This document shows positions 49,186 through 60,000 of a stretch of 60,000 nucleotides of DNA, piece after piece. Location: the NCBI GenBank assembly GCA_009746045.1, contig RPFO01000017.1, positions 183,501 through 243,500 on the forward strand, read 5' to 3'. The stretch's first letter is position 1. Each line of letters opens with the position of its first letter. This DNA is from Mesostigma viride (taxonomy: Eukaryota > Streptophyta > Mesostigmatophyceae > Mesostigmatales > Mesostigmataceae). Below the pieces are notes generated by a model that saw only the letters and a list, made by a program, of their open reading frames with translations, had not been told where the DNA came from and did not search any database. The position numbers were made by a program, and so were the translations under genes.

Positions 49186-50099
49186 TATTATATCGGTATA
49201 TGCCCCCAACGAACACTCTGACCGTATAAAGTTTTTCGATGATTTGTTTGATATGGTTGCCCCCCTCCTGGACCAATCTCATGAGGTCATACTAATGGGT
49301 GACTTAAATGTTGACCTAGACCATGGCCTTGGGCTTGAGACGACCTCGTTATAGCCAACCACCTCACTCGCCTATCACTACAGGATGTTATCAAACCTCG
49401 CGACCATCTGCATACTAGAGAGTCCACCCGTCAGGGCACCCGCATCACCAGCCGTCTAGACTACATATTTATGTCACCTTTCCGGGCCTCACTCATTTGT
49501 CACGCAGAGGTCATACGCTCCACAGTTTTCTCTGATCACTACCCCTGCCTTCTCACCATGGTGTATCACTCCAGCCCCCCTAGAGGACCAGGCATCCCTC
49601 GCCTCAATAAAAAGCTGCTGGCTGACCCCGCCTTTCACTCACTAGTCCGAGAACAATGGCGAGATTGGAAAACCAAGCAAGTAGAGTACCCAAGCACTAC
49701 TCTCTGGATGCAAGCATGCCTCTCGCACATCCTTGACTCCTCTAAGACATACGATCTAGAACAAAGCCGCATAAAAGGCAAAGACTACAATTACTACAAA
49801 CGAGTTATTACTATGTACTTGCAATCCAAACCCCGCCTAGCCCCGCACGAGTTAACACGACTGCAAATGTGCCAGACTGAGATGGATAAGCTACGCCTTG
49901 AACGCCACGCAGAAGCCCTAGATGTGGAAAATACATGGTGGCATGTCAAGGGTGAACGAATGAATAAGGAATTCATGTCCCACGTAGCTCCCACAAAAAC
50001 CAGCATCTTCATTAAAACAATAAGTGGAAGCATACATGTGACACTAATTGACATGCCCGGAGGCACGCCGTTCAAGGCCCTTCATGAAGTACGTTGCCC
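49186..50099 (+). pseudogene. LINE ORF2 5' part: APE-type endonuclease and linker
   Basis: Frames with SVYAPNEHSDRIKFFDDLFD and VILMGDLNVDLD (49186-49345) and, after a shift, RLDYIFMSPF and VFSDHYPCLLTMVY (49350-49570) match the C-terminal half of a LINE apurinic-type endonuclease. The GDLN and SDH catalytic motifs are intact. The frame continues through the linker (ENTWWHVKGERMNKEF), where LINE proteins enter the RT region. Here it runs instead into the 129-bp module shared with 50551-50679. The N-terminus is missing or degraded, and RT sequence only resumes at 59305. This is a broken copy. Confidence 0.75.
49971..50099 (+). repeat. 129-bp module S2, copy 1
   Basis: It is identical by eye to 50551-50679. 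It is open in the LINE frame and encodes KTSIFIKTISGSIHVTLIDM, reminiscent of the first strands of ubiquitin (IF-x-KT-x-x-G). This is weak similarity only. Confidence 0.75.
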
Positions 50100-50132
50100 T
50101 AGAGGCAACCAAGACACGGGTGGGTGGGTGGG

Positions 50133-50554
50133 GAGCAAAGAAAGAGGCCGACAAAACCAGCCAGAGCGGCTTTTAGTCGCAAAACCTCCCTTATCCCTAG
50201 CTAACTGACGTCATTAAACCCTTATGTTTAGTGGATGCTAGTAAGACGCTAACCGTACAGACCGGGGGTAGAATATCCCGAATCTGCACGGCTAGTATTA
50301 AATAATGCGTAGGTTGTTCTTTTCAGGGGCACTGCACCTCACGCCCCGTTCCGCCCGGGTATAATCAACCCAAGCGCGGAACGCACATTTTATTTAATTC
50401 ATTTTTCAACCATGCACTATATTGCATCTACTAATCACAAAAGCTCTAGCCAAACAGCTACGAGTAAACACTACGACCTATAAGCCGCTCATCCAGCGGC
50501 CTCTTGTTCCCGCATTCACGTATAGAAGAAACTCCGTTCAAAGAACCCCGATTC
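50133..50554 (+). repeat. 422-bp module S1, copy 1
   Basis: A direct copy occurs at 58883-59304, same length and apparently identical. It begins GAGCAAAGAAAGAGGCCG. Here it leads into S2, while the second copy leads into LINE RT sequence. Confidence 0.85.
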
Positions 50555-50679
50555 ATGTCCCACGTAGCTCCCACAAAAACCAGCATCTTCATTAAAACAA
50601 TAAGTGGAAGCATACATGTGACACTAATTGACATGCCCGGAGGCACGCCGTTCAAGGCCCTTCATGAAGTACGTTGCCC
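50551..50679 (+). repeat. 129-bp module S2, copy 2
   Basis: This direct copy of 49971-50099 shares ATTC with the end of S1. Confidence 0.75.
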
Positions 50680-51124
50680 AATCACCCCCGCCCTGGCTTT
50701 CCCTTGAAGCCGCACTCCACCTTGCTCGTTGTCACAAGTGACCGCCCTGCCGCAAAACGGGAGCCCCCCACATCGGGAGGCGTGTGCCCGGCGGCTGTGG
50801 ATGCATGGCCAGGCCCAAAAAGGCCCAGCGCATTTGCACTGCGATTGCGCACGGCCAGCCTATCATGACCCCTCTCGGGGCCCCGAGTCGGTACCGCTAT
50901 GGCCGTCTCCCCATAGACCCGGGGTGCTTCGAGAAAAAACGTGGACCTAGCCCAGGCCCCGCCAGCCCGGATGCCCGAGGCCACAGCCCCAGGCACCTGG
51001 CTGAACGAGAGTCCGTTCAGCCAAGACCGCATTCCCCCCCGAGGTTTCTATGCGTGGGGAAAAAATTTCTAGCTTAGGCGCTTTTCCCATCGCCGTCCCC
51101 AGCCCCAACCACCCCCCCCTCGGC
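50680..51124. other. GC-rich left flank of the second TIR element
   Basis: Pro/Arg-rich open frames in several phases, none recognised. It may be one side of a gene interrupted by the element, since a frame continues across the empty site into 58499 onward, but support is weak. Confidence 0.3.
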
Positions 51125-51530
51125 GGGTGTTGACAAAGTGTGACAATGCTTGACATGTCAGGTTGACAAAGTGTGACAAAGTGTGACAAAGTGTGACATG
51201 TGGTGTGACAAAGTGTGACAAAAGCTATACAAATGTTGACAAAACCATGACATATCAGGTCGATTTTACAAGACAATTCTTGACAAATTATCAAGGTGAA
51301 AGTGTCAAAAAATGTCACACATTGTCAACGTCACGCATTGTCAACATGAGAGTGAGATTTTATCACATTTTATCACACCACAATTAGTGACATTTGTGCA
51401 CATTTATCACAACACAAACGTTGATATATCACAGACAATCCTGAAAATTTATCAGGACTATAAAACAGACAAAAAGTGACAAAAAGTGACAAAAAGTGAC
51501 AAAAAGTGACAAAAACCAGTGAAATTTTTC
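51125..51530 (+). repeat. Left TTGACA-rich end of the second TIR element
   Basis: The first 22 bases match the other end exactly. Beyond that, both ends are built from the same short words rather than being aligned base by base. GTGACAAAAA repeats at 51474-51520 extend the block. Confidence 0.7.
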
Positions 51531-52094
51531 TTTTTATTACAAAATAAGCATTACTTAATGCTGACAGCAACAACGATTGTCTCGTAGGCAAAGTTCGGAC
51601 GGCAGCCCATTGCGTTGCGTGCAGCCCGTTGTGAGCATGACTTCCACGGAAAGCTCTAAATGCTTGCAAAGAATTTGCAGGCAGCCGCCCGTTGGGTATA
51701 TTGTGTGCAGCCGTCATTTGCGGATGTCATTTTGATTAAAAGCTCTCGATTCTCCTGTAAAACACAGAAAAAAGATGCAGAGGTGGAAATAACATCAATG
51801 TATACATGGTTGTTGTCAGTTGTGCAACATTAAAGAGGCAGATTACGTTAAAAAACCTGTACAAAAACTTCCCTCTCTTGCTGCAAATGCAAAGAAGAAA
51901 GCACTGATCTATTTGGAACAAAAAAGGTAGCTGCAGGCAAACATACACTGCGCAAAGAAAACACCTCATCACACAGATTCAAAGACAAACCTGAGCAACC
52001 CGTGCATGGACCCTAGACGAGTCCGCCGGCTACGTCGATGACGACGATGGTGAGGATGCATATGGCACCAGAACAGCCGAGACTTCCTGCAGAA

Positions 52095-53135
52095 GAAAAA
52101 CAAAAATTATGAATGTTTATTCGTAGTCAATAACAAATTTATTACGGTATCCATTGTGTACGAAATTTGGAGCATATGTTATGTTAATCGATTAGCTGCG
52201 CAAGCACACTTCCTTAAGAGGGCATAACGATTGCAAGGTGCTTAAAACCCACCACAAGGAATTATAAAGCTGCCCCACCTGCCCCCCATGACAAGGAAAA
52301 ACTAACCCATTTGCCTACCCCCATGACGCGGAATAATCTCCCCCCCATACCTGTCCCCCATGACAAGGAACAAGCCCCCCTGCCTGCCCCCCATGACAAG
52401 GATTAAACCCCCCTGCCTGCCCCCCATGACAACGATTAACGCCCCCCGCCTGGCCCCCAATACAAGGAATAATTACGCCCCCTACCTGCCCCGGGCATGA
52501 CAAGGAATCATTGACCCCCCCTGCCTGCCCCCCACGACAAGGAACAACTAACCCCCGCTACCTGCCCCCCACGACAAGGAATCATTGCCCCCCCCTGTCT
52601 GCCCCCCGTGACAAGGAATAATTAACACTCCCTGCCTGCCCCCCACGACAAGAATCATCCCCTCCCCTGCCTGCCCCCCACGACAAGAATCATCCCCCCC
52701 CTGCCTGCCCCACATAACAAGGAACACTTGACGCCCCCTACATGCCCCCCACGACAAGGAATCATTGCCCCCCCCTGCATGTCCCCCATGACAAGGATCA
52801 ACTACCCCCCCTGCCTGCCCCTAATTACAAGGAAAAATTACCCACGCAGCCTGCCCCCCATGTGACAAGGATTAGCCCCCTCTGCCTGAACCCCCATGAC
52901 AAGGGATAATTACCCCCCCCCCGCCTGCCCCCCATGACAAGGAGTTACCCCCCCCCTGCCTGCCCCCCATGACAATGAATCATTACCCCCCCTGCCTGCA
53001 CCACATTACAAGGAATAATTAAGCCCCGGCCCCTGCCTGCCCCCCATGAAAAGGCAATCAACCCCCCCTGCCTGCCCCCCATGACAAGGAGTAACCCCCA
53101 CCCCTGCCTGCCCCCCATGAAAAGGCAATCAACCC
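52095..53135. repeat. Minisatellite block 1 with unique-sequence leader
   Basis: The leader (52095-52262) is followed by about 24 units of 33-40 bp carrying CTGCCCCCCATGACAAGGA and a variable AATAATTAAC part. Confidence 0.85.
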
Positions 53136-53157
53136 TCCCTGTCCGCAACAAGACAAA

Positions 53158-54160
53158 TGTAAAAGAAAAACAAAAATGATGAATGTTTGAAAGTAGTCGC
53201 CAACAGAAATATAACGCGGTCCATTGCTACAAGATTTAGAGCATATGCTCTGTTAATCATGTAGCTACAAAATCGCCATTTCGTAAGGGAGGACAACTGA
53301 CTGTGAGGTGCTTTCAATCCCATGACAAGAAATTTTTAAGCTTTTCTGCATGCCCCCATGACAAGGAATAATTAACCTGTCCTGCCTGCCCCCATGGCAA
53401 GGAAAAATTATTACCCCCGCCTTCTCCCACCCCACGACAGGAAATCATTTACCTCCCCTGCCTTCCCCTCATGACAAGGAATAAGAAACCCGTCCTGCCT
53501 GCCCCCCATGGACACAAGGAATCGTTAACCCCCCCTGCCTTCCCCCACCCCATGACAGGGAATCATTAACCCCCCCTGCCTTCGCCCACCCCACTACAGG
53601 GTATCATGAGCCCCCCCTGCCGTCCCCTCATGACAAGAACAATTAACCCGTCCTGCCTGCCCCCCATGACAAGGAATAAATGTATATGCAATGCGCCTGC
53701 CCCCCATGACAAGGAATAAGTAACCCGTCCTGCCTGCCTCCCATGACAAGGAGTGATTAACCCGTTCTGCCTGTCACCATAAAAAGGAATAATTCACCCG
53801 CCCTGCCTGCCCCCAAGACAAGGAATTACTAACCCGTCCCGCCTGCCCCCATGACAAGGAATAATTAACAGGTCCAGCCTGCCCCCATGACACGGAATAA
53901 TTGACCCGTCCTGCCTGCCCCCATGACAAGGAATAAGTGACCCGTCCTGCCTGCCCCCATGACAAGGAATTATTAACCCGTCCTGCCTGCCCCTAATGAC
54001 AAGGAATAATTAACCCGCCCTGCCTGCCCCCATGAAAAGGAACAATTAACCCGTCCTGCCTGCCCCCCATGACAAGGAATAATTAACTTGTCCTGCCTGC
54101 CCCCATGACAAGGAATAAGTAACCCGTCCTGTATGCCCCCATGACAAGGAATAATCCTCA
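53158..54160. repeat. Minisatellite block 2 with duplicated leader
   Basis: The leader (53158-53336) is a diverged copy of the block 1 leader (shared aaaacaaaaatgatgaatgt, agagcatatg and tgttaatc). About 24 more units follow, many with a CCCGTCCTGCCTGCCCCCAT form. Confidence 0.85.
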
Positions 54161-57576
<3,416 letters not shown>

Positions 57577-58149
57577 CGCTATCTCACTTTCTCGGTCCTA
57601 AAATCAAGCCATTACTCACAAACAGCCGCGCGACTGCTGTGCTCTCACGACGTCTCATTACACACAGCTGATTTCGGGTATTCATCTCACTTAAGATCTT
57701 TGTGTGTTCCCTTTGCTGCTTTGCCGGATAACGCATGTATCCCTTGCATGCAGGCGATCTACCTAACACAACCATGGCGGACACATTGGCCAGCATGGCG
57801 GGGAGGGCACCTGCGGACACAGATTTTGTAGGCTCTGAGCCCTCGTCACATCGCTGTAGCACTGGACATTGTCATGCGATAAATTTCTAGAGAGTCCATT
57901 TTTTTCAGCAATGATCGCTGGGACAGCCCTATGACGGATGTTATACTGCATTTGTGAGATGCTTGCGGTTGTACATCTTGCACGCCACCCTCGGACTGTG
58001 ATTGAGTGCACTCTTCATTCATGTGTTTTGTCAGTAAAGTTTGTCATGCTAATGTAATGCAGAAAACCGCAATTCAGGCAGCAAGGCAGCAGCCATATTG
58101 ATTTTAATGAAGTAAGTTTACCTGTGCGTGGTGTTGATTTGTCAGTTTG

Positions 58150-58495
58150 CTATGCCTTTGTTTATCGTGTTGACATTTTGTCATGTTGACATTTGTTGAC
58201 ATTTTTCTTGCGTTTGGCCTGCGTTTGTAAACGTCTTGACATTTGTTGACAAATCACCTTGGCTTGTCAGTGTTTTGACATTTGTTGACATATACATAAA
58301 GTTGACATGTCAACGATTGTCAACGTTTTGTCAACATTGTCAACATTCTGTCAAGTTTTGTCAAGCTGTTGACATTTTTTTGTCTAGTTTTGTCACACTT
58401 TGTCACACTTTGTCAACAATTTGTCAACAAGTTGTCACACTTTGTCAACAAGTTGACAATTGTTGACAAAAATTTGTCACACTTTGTCAACACCC
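58150..58495 (-). repeat. Right TTGACA-rich end of the second TIR element
   Basis: Rich in TTGTCAACA, TGTTGACA and TTTGTCACAC. Its outer 22 bases are the inverted copy of the left end. Confidence 0.7.
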
Positions 58496-58882
58496 GGCGA
58501 TTGCAAAGTTTGCTGGCCAGCAGCAATTTCCGAAGAAAAAGCCGCAGGCCGCGGACCGAGACACGGGTCGCCAGTGCCAGCCATCCGGCTCCAACCCGGG
58601 GTGCAAGCATCCCCAGGTACGGAGCACCAGCTCGCGCACTGGGCCGACCAAGCGACAGTTGAGCACCTGTCACGGCATCCGGCCCACCAAAGACCCCAAG
58701 CTGGGGAAAAGGTGCGGACCGGAGGTAATCATTTTCTTTTCTTTTAGTTAACCGAGCGAGGAACTACGCCTGGCCGGTTAACAACTGGAAGTCTCACCAC
58801 TGGCCAAGTGGCCAGTGCAACCAGTGCTTTTGGGATTTTGCTCCGCAGCACCCATAGCTGCGGCTGCCGCCGCAACGACAAC
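58496..58882. other. Right flank of the second TIR element
   Basis: One frame reads FAGQQQFPKKKPQAADRDTG followed by QCQPSGSNPGCKHPQ and could be a host exon. No confirmation from splice sites. Confidence 0.25.
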
Positions 58883-59304
58883 GAGCAAAGAAAGAGGCCG
58901 ACAAAACCAGCCAGAGCGGCTTTTAGTCGCAAAACCTCCCTTATCCCTAGCTAACTGACGTCATTAAACCCTTATGTTTAGTGGATGCTAGTAAGACGCT
59001 AACCGTACAGACCGGGGGTAGAATATCCCGAATCTGCACGGCTAGTATTAAATAATGCGTAGGTTGTTCTTTTCAGGGGCACTGCACCTCACGCCCCGTT
59101 CCGCCCGGGTATAATCAACCCAAGCGCGGAACGCACATTTTATTTAATTCATTTTTCAACCATGCACTATATTGCATCTACTAATCACAAAAGCTCTAGC
59201 CAAACAGCTACGAGTAAACACTACGACCTATAAGCCGCTCATCCAGCGGCCTCTTGTTCCCGCATTCACGTATAGAAGAAACTCCGTTCAAAGAACCCCG
59301 ATTC
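58883..59304 (+). repeat. 422-bp module S1, copy 2
   Basis: This direct copy of 50133-50554 is followed by LINE RT sequence. Confidence 0.85.
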
Positions 59305-60000
59305 TTTGCATTTATCCCACCCCCGCGCTCACAAACCACCATCACAGAAATTACAGACGAGACTGGCACCCATACCACCCCCCAAGACATCCTACAATCT
59401 GGACATGCTTTTTTCTCCACCCTTTTCCGGACAGAACCCGACCCCGCTGCAAATACAGCTACACAAATAATCCTAGATGCAATTCCCCACCGCCTCTCTC
59501 CGTCACAACAAGCTCTACTAGACGCCAGCCCCACTATGGAAGAAACATCTCTAGCGCTTCATGCAACATCTCAAAACCGGTAGCGCACGTGGTGCAGATG
59601 GCCTTCCTGTAGAGTTTTTGAAAACGTTTTGGCCCCTCATAGGCAAGGATCTACACCAGTGCATCTTGGAAATCTGGAACACCGAAACTGTTGTTGGCCA
59701 GTGGTCGGAAACAATTCTCATCCTCTTATACAAAAAAGGGGATAAAACCAGTTGGAAGAATTATAGACCCTGCATTCGCATGCTCACAGTCCCTTACAAA
59801 CTAGCCAACAAACTCTTGCAACGCCGCTTCTACATTGTACTAGATAATCTGATCGGCCCAGAACAAGTTGGATTCAGGTCCAACCTACACATCAACGACA
59901 GCATCACCATGATCATGGACATTGTTGATGACGCCTGGCGTAACAATATTATAGGTACCATTTTATTTTGGGATTTTGAAAAGGCATTCGACCGCATATG
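59285..60000 (+). pseudogene. LINE ORF2 reverse transcriptase, 5' part, running off the window
   Basis: After KEPRFFAFIPPP the text TITEITDETGTHTTPQDILQ and FFSTLFR matches the start of a LINE RT region. A one-base shift near 59565 is needed. The next frame carries GSARGADGLPVEFLKTFWPL, KKGDKTSWKNYRPC, GPEQVGFRSNLHINDS and FWDFEKAFDRIW, the last with the first catalytic Asp of RT motif A. It probably belongs to the same LINE family as 49186-50099. The copy may be dead because of the shift, or the shift may be an assembly error. Confidence 0.8.

Noticed and set aside
51125-51330. Bacterial promoter -35 boxes (TTGACA)
   Set aside because: The words occur dozens of times in both transposon ends without -10 boxes or genes, in a eukaryotic context.

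Overview
The window is repeat-dominated nuclear DNA of a eukaryote, probably an alga or other protist. It has spliceosomal introns with GT..AG ends, Ty1/copia LTR retrotransposons, an endonuclease/reverse-transcriptase LINE, MITEs, satellites and microsatellites. No rRNA gene, bacterial operon or CRISPR array was seen, and the species cannot be named from the sequence.

The main structure is a candidate giant DNA transposon at 2255-45132. Its ends are inverted copies of each other (2255-2327 and 45069-45132, first 24 bases identical) and both are bordered by ACTG. Removing later insertions leaves about 20.2 kb. It carries two divergent genes. A plus-strand gene (31624 to 43387) encodes a protein with the D-E-N-Y / S-D-N...Q-x-K / H-G-K-G...D-G-x-G signature of a DDE-like transposase family. 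A minus-strand gene (25750 to 2549, nine exons, about 2,400 codons) encodes an unrecognised RS/KE-rich protein. Between them lie palindrome-bearing tandem repeats and a roughly 3.2 kb satellite that changes orientation once. A 22-bp palindrome (half site GGGTCTCGCTG plus its reverse complement) occurs about 27 times in the introns and non-coding DNA of this unit. I found none in the retrotransposons or outside the element. All intron junctions I could place confidently are phase 0.

Three Ty1/copia elements invaded this unit. B (7912-22582, minus) sits in an intron of the minus gene and has lost its integrase core. A (9475-16273, plus) is nested in B. C (35222-43249, plus) interrupts the last exon of the transposase gene; removing C and one copy of its GCTCC duplication restores the frame to a stop. 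All three retrotransposons share odd features: gag and pol in one frame separated by a single TGA-CT stop, an aspartic-protease-like domain between integrase and reverse transcriptase, and HGDD where copia normally has YVDD. B and C also carry an extra open frame before gag.

Left of the giant element (1-2254) is a frameshifted gag-like gene of another retroelement. Right of it (45137-60000) are a Cys-rich gene fragment, a foldback MITE bordered by TTAGTTA, a 454-bp CAA microsatellite, LINE endonuclease and RT fragments with shuffled 422-bp and 129-bp direct repeats, and a second TIR element (51125-58495). That element has TTGACA/GTGACA-rich ends, two minisatellite arrays and no convincing gene. 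Repeated one-base frameshifts, several at homopolymers, suggest either decay or uncorrected assembly errors.
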